Below, piece by piece: positions 1 to 7,106 of a DNA stretch of 64,000 nt; position 1 is the first letter of the stretch, and every line of letters starts with the position of its first letter. The translations under genes were made by a program, and so were the position numbers. Origin of the DNA: Deltaproteobacteria bacterium (lineage in GTDB: Bacteria; Desulfobacterota; Desulfomonilia; Desulfomonilales; Desulfomonilaceae); the NCBI GenBank assembly GCA_016875095.1, contig VGSG01000001.1, positions 62,001 to 126,000 of the forward strand, written 5' to 3'. Below the pieces are notes generated by a model, which ran no database searches, was not told the origin of the DNA, and saw only the letters and a list, made by a program, of their open reading frames with translations.

Positions 1-2
1 GC

Positions 3-203
3 ATTTTGCGGCTCGTCTGGTTGCCCAAGGCCCTCAAGGAACAACTGAAGGATAAGATCAACCAAATAGGCGCTGAGATGGGCGTTCCCGATCTGGCGGA
101 CCGGATCGCTGACGAAACCGTGGGGACGACGGAAGACGAGATTCTGCCGTTCCTGCAGGAAAAGCAGCACCCCGCGGTGAACATGGAGTCGATTGTCGGT
201 TAA
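3..203 (+). CDS. acsB: CO-methylating acetyl-CoA synthase (AcsB/CdhC-type), C-terminal end only
   Basis: The gene enters from the left edge and only its last 66 codons are visible, ending in TAA. The visible part (LPKALKEQL near the start, then PDLADRIADETVG, and QEKQHPAV near the end) resembles the C-terminus of the acetyl-CoA synthase subunit that joins CO, a methyl group and CoA at a Ni-Fe-S cluster in the cytoplasm. The catalytic residues lie outside the window, so the call rests on this tail and on acsC and acsE following on the same strand. The spacing to acsC (144 nt, with a hairpin between) fits one operon with partial termination. Confidence 0.62.
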   Translation: MLRLVWLPKALKEQLKDKINQIGAEMGVPDLADRIADETVGTTEDEILPFLQEKQHPAVNMESIVG

Positions 204-248
204 TGTGGCGCCGGCTATCGATTCGTGATAAAATCCTATCATAAGACG

Positions 249-272
249 GGGGCTCCATATCCCCGGAGCCCC
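249..272 (+). terminator. Hairpin between acsB and acsC
   Basis: GGGGCTCC at 249-256 pairs perfectly with GGAGCCCC at 265-272 around an 8-nt loop, and a pyrimidine-rich stretch follows. There is no clean T run, so it could be a weak terminator or an mRNA-processing or stability hairpin that sets the acsB:acsC ratio. Confidence 0.45.
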
Positions 273-347
273 TTCGCTTTCTCCTTTTTCAAGTGAAATC
301 AAAGAGGTGCTTCGCGGGGGCTCAGCCGCGAAGGGAGGTTTTATTCT

Positions 348-1691
348 ATGGCGCTTTCGGGAATTCAGATCTTCAAGATGATGCCCAAGAAGAATTGTGG
401 GGAATGTGGCGTGCCCACATGCCTCGCGTTTGCGATGAATCTAGCCGCAGGTAAGGCGGAGCTGGATTCCTGTCCGTATGTTTCAGACGAAGCCAAGGCA
501 GCTCTTGCATCCGCCTCCGCGCCTCCGATACGAACCGTAGAGATCGGCGTGGGCGAAAAAATGGTGAAGACAGGCGGAGAGACAGTGCTGTACCGCCACG
601 ACAAGACATTCAACAATCCCACGGCGCTTGGGTGCCTGGTCTCCACTTCCGAAAATGACACCACGGTGGACTCCAAGCTCAAAGCGTTCAAGGAGCTAAG
701 GTACGAGCGTGTTGGCTTAACGCTAAAGCCTGAGATCATCGCAATCAAAGACGGCGGTGATGCCGGGCGCTTCGCCCAGCTCGCCAAGAAGGCATCCGAT
801 GCGGGCGCGGCCCTGATCTTAATCAGCGATAATGCCGACACCATGAAAGCCGCATTGGCCGAAGTGGGAAAAGAGAAGCCGCTCATTTACGCTGCGACCG
901 ATGCGAACGCGGATGCGTATGCGGACTTGGCCAAAGAATTCAACTGCCCTGTGGCGGTGAAATCCGACGGTGTGGGCAATATGGCCAAACTCAGCGCGAA
1001 GCTCATGGACAAAGGTCTCAAGGACATCGTGCTTGATTCGGGGAACAGGAAGATCTCGGAGCTTCTTCGGGACAACGTGATGATCCGAAGACTGGCCCTG
1101 GAGAGCCTGTACCGGCCTCTGGGTTTCCCCACGATCGTTTTCCCGTGCGAGATGGCGGATAACCCTGTGGATGAGGCGATCGTTGCGGGAACGTTCGTGT
1201 CCAAGTACGGCGGTATGGCAATTCTCAGCGATCTTCGCGGCGAAGTGCTCTTCCCGCTGCTTTTGCAAAGGCTGAACATCTTTACCGATCCGCAGAGGCC
1301 CATGACCACGGAGCAGGGGATCTACCCAATCAACAATCCGGGCAAAGATTCCCCTGTCCTGATTACGAGCAACTTCTCGCTCACGTACTTCATTGTTTCC
1401 GGCGAGGTCGAATCAAGCCGTGTGCCGTCCTGGTTATTGGTGCTCAACACGGACGGTCTCTCGGTGCTCACCGCGTGGGCAGCCGGAAAGTTTGTCGCCG
1501 ACCTGATCGGGCCCTTTGTGAAGAAGAGCGGCATAGAAGACAAGACCGCAACGAGAACGATCGTGATACCGGGCGCAGCCGCGATCATCAGCGGCGACCT
1601 GGAAGAAGAGCTGAGCGGGTGGCGGGTGGCTATCGGCCCGCGGGAAGGCGCCCATATCCCGGCCTACCTGCGACAGAACTACGCTAAGTAA
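348..1691 (+). CDS. acsC: Corrinoid iron-sulfur protein large subunit (acetyl-CoA decarbonylase/synthase gamma)
   Basis: This 447-residue protein is the large subunit of the corrinoid/iron-sulfur protein. It carries the methyl group from methyl-tetrahydrofolate to acetyl-CoA synthase in the Wood-Ljungdahl pathway. The N-terminal Fe-S domain is clear: Cys17, Cys20, Cys25 and Cys42 in a CX2CX4CX16C spacing (CGECGVPTC). The rest matches the TIM-barrel and cobamide-binding C-terminal parts of the CdhE/AcsC family, and the length is normal. The ATG at 348 has a good ribosome site (GGGAGG about 9 nt upstream). It lies between the acsB end and acsE on the same strand. The small corrinoid subunit AcsD is not downstream, so it is probably encoded upstream of the window. 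Confidence 0.93.
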   Translation: MALSGIQIFKMMPKKNCGECGVPTCLAFAMNLAAGKAELDSCPYVSDEAKAALASASAPPIRTVEIGVGEKMVKTGGETVLYRHDKTFNNPTALGCLVSTSENDTTVDSKLKAFKELRYERVGLTLKPEIIAIKDGGDAGRFAQLAKKASDAGAALILISDNADTMKAALAEVGKEKPLIYAATDANADAYADLAKEFNCPVAVKSDGVGNMAKLSAKLMDKGLKDIVLDSGNRKISELLRDNVMIRRLALESLYRPLGFPTIVFPCEMADNPVDEAIVAGTFVSKYGGMAILSDLRGEVLFPLLLQRLNIFTDPQRPMTTEQGIYPINNPGKDSPVLITSNFSLTYFIVSGEVESSRVPSWLLVLNTDGLSVLTAWAAGKFVADLIGPFVKKSGIEDKTATRTIVIPGAAAIISGDLEEELSGWRVAIGPREGAHIPAYLRQNYAK

Positions 1692-1813
1692 GAGAGCGCA
1701 GCGAACTGATTCTTATGCGCTCTGGAGGCTTGCTTGGCGGGATTGACGCCCGCCTCTCGATGATGATCGGACGATTCGAGGATCGGTTCCTCGTTATGGG
1801 CTTTTCTATAGTG

Positions 1814-1830
1814 ATCCCGCTGTGCGGGAT
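1814..1830 (+). terminator. Short hairpin in the acsC-acsE gap
   Basis: ATCCCGC (1814-1820) pairs with GCGGGAT (1824-1830) around a TGT loop, followed by TTTC. It is a compact GC stem with a short T tail, 43 nt before the acsE start. It may attenuate read-through from acsC. The GTG that opens the longer reading frame of acsE lies inside this hairpin, which argues against that start. Confidence 0.4.
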
Positions 1831-1872
1831 TTTCTTGGAATTACAGGGAGTCGTACCAGGAGGAGTATTTCC

Positions 1873-2763
1873 ATGATCAACGTGGTGGCTGAGAATATCA
1901 ACATTATGTCGAAATATACCGGCAACGCCATGCGGGAACGAAATGCCAAGCCGATCCAGGAATGGGCGGAGAAACTCACCGAACGGGGAGCCGATCTCCT
2001 GGACCTGAATCTGGGCCCCGCGCGCAAAGGCGGCCCGGAGATGATGCAATGGCTCGTCCAGACAGTCCAGGAAGTCACGGATCTTCCGCTCTTTCTGGAC
2101 ACGACAAACAGCGAGGCCATAGAAGCCGGACTACAAGTGTACAAAGTGAAAAAGGGGCCGGCCGTAATCAATTCCATCATGGCCACGCCCGAGCGCATGG
2201 ACCTTCAGATGCCCCTTGTGGCTAAGTATGGCTGCCACATGGTCGGCCTGATGTGGGGCCCGGAAGGCATTCCCAGAGACGAGAACGAGCGGGCTATGCT
2301 TCTGGACAGCATGATGACAAAGGCCGCAGAATTCGACATCAGCTTGGAGCGAATTTGGTTCGATCCCATCGTAGTGCCGGTCTCCTCTCAGCAAAAAGAG
2401 CTCCAGGGATGCACCACGTTCATGCAATGGCTGCCGGACTTGGCTCCGGGCTCACAATCCACCTGCGGTCTATCGAACGTGTCCAACGGCTCACCGGACG
2501 AGCTTCGGGACATCCTGAACCAGACGTACCTCTGCATGTTGAAGAAGTGCGGTATAACGTCCGCGATTTTGGACGGATTCGACGAGTATATCGTTAGGAT
2601 AGCTCATGACGAAGAGCCTGAGCTCGAAGCGCTGATCGGCCGGATCATGGATGGCGAAGAGATTGACACCTCCGGCATGGACAAGAAGGAAATCGACTAC
2701 GTGAAGACCTCCAGACTCCTCCTCGGGCAAACCCTCTATTCCCATTCCTGGCTGGAACTCTAA
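1873..2763 (+). CDS. acsE: Methyltetrahydrofolate:corrinoid iron-sulfur protein methyltransferase
   Basis: AcsE transfers the methyl group from methyl-H4folate to the cobalt of the corrinoid iron-sulfur protein. The 296-residue product is a pterin-binding TIM barrel: an N-terminal strand with INVVAENIN, then GADLLDLNLGPARKG, LFLDTTNSEA and PAVINSIMATPER, the successive barrel strands of this family. I start it at the ATG at 1873, which sits 7 nt after a strong AGGAGG, rather than at the upstream GTG at 1822, which has no ribosome site and lies in a hairpin. It follows acsC by 181 nt. A perfect inverted repeat just after the stop probably ends the operon. Confidence 0.9.
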   Translation: MINVVAENINIMSKYTGNAMRERNAKPIQEWAEKLTERGADLLDLNLGPARKGGPEMMQWLVQTVQEVTDLPLFLDTTNSEAIEAGLQVYKVKKGPAVINSIMATPERMDLQMPLVAKYGCHMVGLMWGPEGIPRDENERAMLLDSMMTKAAEFDISLERIWFDPIVVPVSSQQKELQGCTTFMQWLPDLAPGSQSTCGLSNVSNGSPDELRDILNQTYLCMLKKCGITSAILDGFDEYIVRIAHDEEPELEALIGRIMDGEEIDTSGMDKKEIDYVKTSRLLLGQTLYSHSWLEL

Positions 2764-2787
2764 TCTGATTCCCGATACCCTTAGACG

Positions 2788-2815
2788 AGAGAGGGGGATG
2801 ATCATCCCCCTCTCT
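2788..2815. terminator. 28-bp perfect palindrome ending the acs operon
   Basis: AGAGAGGGGGATGA (2788-2801) is followed directly by its exact reverse complement (2802-2815). It lies 24 nt after the acsE stop and between convergent genes (acsE and the minus-strand toxin-antitoxin cluster), so it could stop transcription in both directions. No long T run follows on either strand. Confidence 0.6.
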
Positions 2816-3002
2816 TCGCGCGCCTGGACAATGCGGCGGTTCTTCGAAGAGCGAAGACCGGAATTCGGGTTAAGTTCAGGGTACTTGCCAAGATCCTTGT
2901 CCGATTGTGAAGAACGATTTTGCACGAATCGTTGCTACGAGGCTCCCCGCCGGCTGACGGGCCACAAGTGAACTCCCAGGATCTGGCATTGACTGCACCG
3001 CC

Positions 3003-3326
3003 TCATTGGGTATGGGCCCCACGCTTGGCTTTCTTATCGGTCGAGCGGCCCAGGGTTCCGCGTTCGAGGGCGATCTGCCTAGCCAAGTACACCTTCGCCA
3101 AGCTTTGATAAGGAACATCTTTCTTGTTGGCCAGCATCTTGAGTTCCGCGAGCATGTCCGATGGCAGACGGATCGAAATTGATTTGAGAGTGGGCTTCAG
3201 ATTTGGAAATGTCGCTCTCTTGATGTTGCGGGTGTCAAAGTAGTCCAAGGGAGAGTGAGAGGCCCAAAACTCACGCTCTTCGTCCTCATCCTTGAATCGC
3301 GGTATTTTCCTATCTGTTCGCTTCAT
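3003..3326 (-). CDS. CopG/BrnA-type antitoxin
   Basis: This 107-residue protein matches the CopG-antitoxin family that partners BrnT toxins. The N-terminus has IPRFKDEDEEREFWASH followed by DYFDT, and the C-terminal half has the ribbon-helix-helix pattern SISIRLPSDMLAELKMLAN with VPYQSLAKVYLA. Such proteins bind the toxin through one part and their own promoter through the ribbon-helix-helix. It is the second gene of a two-gene unit: its start overlaps the toxin gene end by 17 nt, so translation is probably coupled. An inverted repeat at the toxin promoter is the likely operator. The order toxin-then-antitoxin is usual for BrnT/BrnA. Confidence 0.85.
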   Translation of the reverse strand: MKRTDRKIPRFKDEDEEREFWASHSPLDYFDTRNIKRATFPNLKPTLKSISIRLPSDMLAELKMLANKKDVPYQSLAKVYLARQIALERGTLGRSTDKKAKRGAHTQ

Positions 3327-3609
3327 GGAACGCTCTCTCTTTCCGGTTCATGTCCCTTGCGGAGATCACGCGCAGGAGGTCTCCTCTTTTCGTGAATATC
3401 ACGGTAAGAAGTCGCCCTGAGTCTGTTTTCCCAAAGGCAGCCCAGCGTGTTTCCACAGAGGAATGCTTGGGATCATCGAGGACCAGCAAGGACTCGTTGA
3501 AGAATACCTGTTCGCATTCCCAATTTTCGACGTTGTGGGCAATGAGGTTCTTGTCTATGTTTCCCTCATCCCATTGAAAACCTACAATGTTGCCAAATTC
3601 AGCTTTCAC
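3310..3609 (-). CDS. brnT: BrnT-type toxin (DUF497)
   Basis: This 99-residue protein belongs to the BrnT family of type II toxins, which are RelE-fold ribonucleases. Family features are visible: the N-terminal FQWDEGNIDKNLIAHNV, a central ETRWAAFGKTDSGRLLTVIF, and the C-terminal RVISARDMNRKERAF containing the conserved Arg/Arg-Lys cluster. The start is a GTG at 3609. A consensus-like promoter ends only a few bases upstream, so the mRNA would have almost no leader. Its partner antitoxin overlaps its 3' end. The cluster sits between the acs operon and unrelated membrane genes and contains two further decayed or related modules. Confidence 0.87.
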   Translation of the reverse strand: MKAEFGNIVGFQWDEGNIDKNLIAHNVENWECEQVFFNESLLVLDDPKHSSVETRWAAFGKTDSGRLLTVIFTKRGDLLRVISARDMNRKERAFHEANR

Positions 3610-3617
3610 GGGGCATA

Positions 3618-3646
3618 ATTGTATATGAGATAAATATACAGGTCAA
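3618..3646 (-). promoter_or_regulatory. Promoter of brnT with embedded inverted-repeat operator
   Basis: Read on the minus strand, TTGACC (3646-3641) is followed after exactly 17 nt by TACAAT (3623-3618), a near-consensus sigma70 promoter. A perfect inverted repeat, TGTATAT and ATATACA with a 7-nt spacer (3620-3640), fills the spacer and overlaps the -10 box. This is where an autoregulating ribbon-helix-helix antitoxin would bind. Predicted transcription starts near 3611, 0-3 nt before the GTG at 3609. Confidence 0.72.
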
Positions 3647-3691
3647 GGTTCTTGCTGTGGAGAAAGGAGCCCCGCGTATGCGACGATTGAA

Positions 3692-3955
3692 CTATCCGGC
3701 CTGCACCTTTTTGGCCCTTCCGGTAGAGCGGCTTGTTAAGCGCTTGGTGGAACGCGTCAGTTCCAGCAGTGACCTCAAGGCCTCATTCACCGACGCGGAA
3801 TCACGAAAAACCTTCGCCACATCTGCGTCAAGGATGACTACGTTGGACCCTTCGTCGAGCAACCGGCGGTAATACTTCCCACGAACAGCCTTTGAATAGT
3901 CGAAGTCGTATTCGGGGCGTAACTCATCGGCATTCTTTTTCTTGCTATACTTCAC
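3692..3955 (-). CDS. Antitoxin-like protein of a decayed BrnT-type module
   Basis: The 87-residue product, starting at a GTG at 3955, has the pattern typical of small antitoxins encoded next to DUF497-type toxins: DELRPEYDFDYSKAVRGKYY, then EGSNVVILDADVAKVF and DSASVNEALRSLLEL. The reading frame runs on upstream without a stop through a BrnT C-terminal fragment and a repeat element, so a 177-residue fusion (to 4225) is formally open. I prefer the short start because the upstream part is a toxin fragment rather than an antitoxin domain. No good ribosome site precedes the GTG, so expression is uncertain. Confidence 0.55.
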   Translation of the reverse strand: MKYSKKKNADELRPEYDFDYSKAVRGKYYRRLLDEGSNVVILDADVAKVFRDSASVNEALRSLLELTRSTKRLTSRSTGRAKKVQAG

Positions 3956-4087
3956 GTCTTTTTTTTCACGCGCTGTCACGAGTCGCGCTCTTACGATGCG
4001 AACCGTCCCGCCTCTTTCGGTATGCGCCACGACAAGCCCCAGGCATAAACCTCGTGATTTTCCCCCAGAACTATAGAAGGCTACGTT
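3956..4087 (-). pseudogene. Truncated BrnT (DUF497) toxin, C-terminal fragment
   Basis: Translated in the same frame as the following antitoxin, this stretch gives GLCLGLVVAHTERGGTVRIV then RARLVTAREKK. That is the last third of a BrnT/DUF497 toxin (compare the core strands and the Ile-Arg-x-x-x-Ala-Arg tail of the intact copy at 3310-3609). The N-terminal two thirds, including the WDE motif, are missing, and the fragment begins almost exactly where an inverted-repeat element ends (4088). It is also joined in frame to the antitoxin. I read it as a toxin inactivated by insertion or deletion. Confidence 0.55.
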
Positions 4088-4201
4088 GAGATCTGCGCCT
4101 TTGGCAAAGGCTAGAATCCCCCTCTCCCTTCCCTCTCCGGCCAGGGGAGAGGGTCTTATGACCCCTCCCTTGATGGAAGGGGGACCTTTCGCGCAGATCT
4201 C
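4088..4201. mobile_element. MITE-like 114-bp element with 11-bp terminal inverted repeats
   Basis: GAGATCTGCGC at 4088-4098 is repeated as its exact reverse complement at 4191-4201. Between them lie two GC-rich hairpins, one formed by CCCTCTCC (4131-4138) and GGAGAGGG (4146-4153), the other by CCCCTCCC and GGAAGGGG near 4162-4183. The element encodes nothing recognisable. It abuts the truncated brnT fragment. I found no target-site duplication at its borders, so insertion is inferred from the terminal repeats and the broken gene. Confidence 0.55.
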
Positions 4202-4227
4202 GATGCCGTTCACTATAACAGGCAAGA

Positions 4228-4470
4228 TCAGACGCCGCTGCCTGCGGTCGGCCGGCTCACGGCGCTAGACGGTTCCTTTTCTATTTGCTCATAGGACAGA
4301 AATGGAAGACTCGCCTGTTGTCGCGCGTGCTCGATGGTCATGGCTACAAGGTTGCCTGACTGATCGAGGTCGAGGTAGATATTCTCGTTTATCTCTTTCG
4401 TTTCCGCCACAGCACGATCGGAGAACTCAACCAAAGCGGTATCGGTATCTGAAAAGTACTTGATTCTCAT
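4228..4470 (-). CDS. DUF2283 family protein (possible antitoxin partner)
   Basis: The 80-residue product starts MRIKYFSDTDTALVEFSD and continues IYLDLDQSGNLVAMTIEHA, the signature of the small DUF2283 family. These proteins are commonly encoded next to DUF4258 proteins and are suspected to form toxin-antitoxin-like pairs; that role is not proven here. It starts 5 nt after the stop of the DUF4258 gene upstream, so the two are one transcript. The last dozen residues are low-complexity, and the gene ends close to the inverted-repeat element, so the tail may have been altered. Confidence 0.72.
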   Translation of the reverse strand: MRIKYFSDTDTALVEFSDRAVAETKEINENIYLDLDQSGNLVAMTIEHARQQASLPFLSYEQIEKEPSSAVSRPTAGSGV

Positions 4471-4475
4471 GTGGG

Positions 4476-4709
4476 TTATCCTTTGAACGCTCGATCAAAG
4501 AAGGCGTTGTGCACTGTTTTTCCGTCTGGAAGCAAAACAACTCGCAGGTACTTACCTTGCTCCTCAATCTTCCTCCACTTTCGGATTCTTCCATCCGCCT
4601 GCACCCGCGTAACCTCTGGGTTTTCAACTGTTGCTTCTATCCATTCCATCTTTATTCTAGCACGGTCGGGCCTCTGCCGCATGTGAAGAAAGTAATCAGT
4701 GAATTCCAT
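4476..4709 (-). CDS. DUF4258 family protein (possible toxin partner)
   Basis: The 77-residue product (start ATG at 4709, preceded by AAGGCAGGA) contains FTDYFLHMRQRPDRARIKME, then VTRVQADGRIRKWRKIEE and YLRVVLLPDGKTVHNAFFD. This is the DUF4258 pattern, a small RelE-like fold often found beside DUF2283. An in-frame extension up to 4808 has no ribosome site and shows no family similarity. The gene is first in a two-gene minus-strand unit. With BrnT/BrnA and the broken module it makes three adjacent small modules of toxin-antitoxin character. The function as a toxin is inferred from context only. Confidence 0.68.
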   Translation of the reverse strand: MEFTDYFLHMRQRPDRARIKMEWIEATVENPEVTRVQADGRIRKWRKIEEQGKYLRVVLLPDGKTVHNAFFDRAFKG

Positions 4710-4854
4710 TTGTCCTGCCTTACCCATAATTGAGCTCGCACAGCCTCCACTCAACGTGAAGCAAGCACCTTCCTTATTGCATGAGGAGTTCCGGAGGTTT
4801 CGTGACACTCGCCAACCAAAGGAGCAAAGCTGAGACAGAAGTCATCTTGTCAAC

Positions 4855-6378
4855 CTAGGTTGCGGAAGTTTCTTGGGGCAAAGTTCTAGTCCCTGCTGCC
4901 GAGCCCTGGTGGCTGGCATGTCCTTCCGATGGTTCTTCCTCTCTTGCAAAGGCCACGTGGAAGGGGAGTTCCATGATTCGGGCCATGGCCGCGGCCAGGG
5001 CCTCTGATTGGGACGAAGCAATTAGGTGGCGGGGCCCCTGGGCCGTGGCGGCTTCGGAGCGGAGTTCACCCCAGAATACCTGAACTTGGAATCGACTCTC
5101 ATTCCGAGGATTCCGAGCCCAACTCGCCAGTCGTTCGTCCACACTCCCTATCACGCTCCATATCAGAGCTCCCGGCGCCCGGTGGCGCTTCCCTATTGGT
5201 TCATAAGAAGCGCTTCCCTCGCCGATACTCCTGGTGACGCACAAAACCGCGTACGACCGAAACGATCTTATCGCGAGCAGCTTTCTTGCCCATTCGGCCA
5301 GATGGAGCCCTGCTAGAATAAGCCCCACCGCGACCGCGACCGATAGCAAGTAGTAAAGAGAATATGTCCGCAGGAAATCAGCATGGGTCAAAGGCGTATC
5401 CAGGCCCTTGAAATGCGCCAGACGCGAGAATCCTGCCACGAGCAGAATCACCACAAGCGCCACACAAACGTAACCAACCGGCTTGCCCCACGTATCCCGC
5501 GCCAAAGGAAAGTTCTCAATGAGCGACGCTCTGACGCGAAGATCGTTTTGCGCCTCGAGCCTGGCCCCGGACCGATATGGGTCACCTCTGGAAGTGAGCA
5601 GGCGACAGCCTTCTTCCATGAGGGCGAGAAAGAGCTGAGGGTCCCCCTGTCCTCTGACGGGCAGCGTGGTTTGGTCGCGATCGATCAACCTGGGACGGAA
5701 TGGAATAAGGCTCAGGGCGATGACCACGTTTACGAGGAGCAGGAAACCCAGGATCGTGTACAAGGGCCGCGGGGATGGAACAACAAAGGTGATCCGGCGT
5801 TGAAACACACTGTCAATGATCCCCGGGAGCACCTGCAAGCCGAGAAATATGAGAGCTATGACGGTGGCCAGGCCGATGATTTTCCAAAAGGACCAAACCG
5901 CGTCTCGGAACATGCCGTAAGATACGGGGCTCATGCATCCGGCTCTCGACCAGACCACGGAGAGTAGCCTGCAGAGCCACGGAACCGAGGGCCAATTCAA
6001 GAGCGAGCCGGTCCGAAGCGATTCGGCGACAAGACCGGGGAACTGGAAATCCGCAGACTGCGGGCTCTTTTTCCGAGAATCGAAGGTTTCAGCCAACCCG
6101 CCGAAGAACCAGAGTGCGCCGATCAGGGCCGCACACACCGATCCCACCGTGTTGACAAAATACTGAAATATCATCGGCAGAGAACTGAGGAGGATTTCCG
6201 GCGTGTTTCCGGGAAGCGACAGAGGCAGATGGGGTGAGACTTCCCGCCAAAGCTCAAGCAGTCTTGTGACCCCGAGACGCGCGGCTAACACGCCTGCGAC
6301 GACAAAGGCGACACCGACGAGCCTTTCCCCCGCAAAGGAAAAGGCAATGCGTTTCGCTGTGTCTTGCAAGCGCGGCAT
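4855..6378 (-). CDS. Uncharacterised multi-pass membrane protein
   Basis: I do not recognise a family. The 507-residue protein has about six hydrophobic segments: near residues 18-36, 65-95, 165-190, 207-228, 303-323 and 345-366. They are separated by charged loops. The C-terminal third (from about 370) is soluble and ends in a polar tail rich in Ala, Gly, Glu and Thr. It stands alone on the minus strand, after the toxin-antitoxin cluster and divergent from the secreted protein at 6566. The ATG at 6378 is preceded by AAAAAGG with almost no spacing. Codon use looks like that of its neighbours. A membrane-located function is all that can be said. Confidence 0.7.
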   Translation of the reverse strand: MPRLQDTAKRIAFSFAGERLVGVAFVVAGVLAARLGVTRLLELWREVSPHLPLSLPGNTPEILLSSLPMIFQYFVNTVGSVCAALIGALWFFGGLAETFDSRKKSPQSADFQFPGLVAESLRTGSLLNWPSVPWLCRLLSVVWSRAGCMSPVSYGMFRDAVWSFWKIIGLATVIALIFLGLQVLPGIIDSVFQRRITFVVPSPRPLYTILGFLLLVNVVIALSLIPFRPRLIDRDQTTLPVRGQGDPQLFLALMEEGCRLLTSRGDPYRSGARLEAQNDLRVRASLIENFPLARDTWGKPVGYVCVALVVILLVAGFSRLAHFKGLDTPLTHADFLRTYSLYYLLSVAVAVGLILAGLHLAEWARKLLAIRSFRSYAVLCVTRSIGEGSASYEPIGKRHRAPGALIWSVIGSVDERLASWARNPRNESRFQVQVFWGELRSEAATAQGPRHLIASSQSEALAAAMARIMELPFHVAFAREEEPSEGHASHQGSAAGTRTLPQETSAT

Positions 6379-6565
6379 CCTTTTTCACACATGCGCTGTC
6401 TCGATAGGCTCTGTCAAGGGAAAAGGTTCATGTTGAACGTGAACCGAGCCTATGATAACGTAACCGCACTTCAAGTTCGCCCTCGTTCTCGTGAACTCAA
6501 GATACCATTAGACGAGCAGATCAGGTAAGGCCCGACAGAAAACAGACTGAGCTTAGGAGTGGAAA

Positions 6566-7063
6566 GTGACCGTCCAGCGTATGTTTGTGCCGGTCTTGGT
6601 GAGCCTTATGGTCGCGCTTTCTTCCGCCTCTATGATCGCAGCGGAAAAGAGTCTCAGCCCGACGTTTGGCGCAGAAAAGAAAAGGCAGGCGGCCAACGAA
6701 GAGGCGGCTCGTTTGGTAGGCCGGTGGCAGATCCACATGACCAAAGAGCCGGGCAAGGACTACCGTGACGCGTACAAGGGGCGCCCCTTTGTGCCGGTCG
6801 GCCCTCATTCCTTTAGTCTCGTCGTCGAATACCGTCCTGACGGCACCTTTCGGCGCGTCTCGCGTGTTGACGGCGCGGAAACGGTCGATGAGGGTTTCTG
6901 GACGCTCAAAGGCCGTGAATTACGCCAAAAGCGCATAGGCGGCCAAGGTGAGGAAGTGCTCTACCTGAGATTCGACGGCGCGGATCAGTTCACGTCAATA
7001 GAGGTCTACGAACAGACCCCCGACCCCGGGCTCTTTGCCCAATTCAGACGACTCTCGCAGTAA
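6566..7063 (+). CDS. Secreted protein with lipocalin-like region, function unknown
   Basis: The 165-residue product starts at a GTG at 6566, 6 nt after an AGGAG. It opens with a signal peptide (hydrophobic VPVLVSLMVALSSASM, likely cleaved after AxA near residue 26). The mature part reads like a small lipocalin/META-type barrel: LVGRWQIHM at its start, SLVVEYRPDGTFRRVS in the middle and GFWTLKGRELRQKR, a run of alternating beta strands typical of proteins whose description is 'weight of substituent versus threshold'. No enzyme motif is visible. It is convergent with lptG, 43 nt apart. Export to the periplasm is a solid inference; the function is not. Confidence 0.7.
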   Translation: MTVQRMFVPVLVSLMVALSSASMIAAEKSLSPTFGAEKKRQAANEEAARLVGRWQIHMTKEPGKDYRDAYKGRPFVPVGPHSFSLVVEYRPDGTFRRVSRVDGAETVDEGFWTLKGRELRQKRIGGQGEEVLYLRFDGADQFTSIEVYEQTPDPGLFAQFRRLSQ

Positions 7064-7106
7064 AAGTCAAGCCGACGTACGGGCAGAAAAGGGTCGTGCT
7101 CTCGGA

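Noticed and set aside
5383-5967. 194-codon plus-strand frame
   Set aside because: Antisense to the membrane protein gene at 4855-6378, with a composition typical of shadow frames (rich in Arg, Gln, Glu, Gly).
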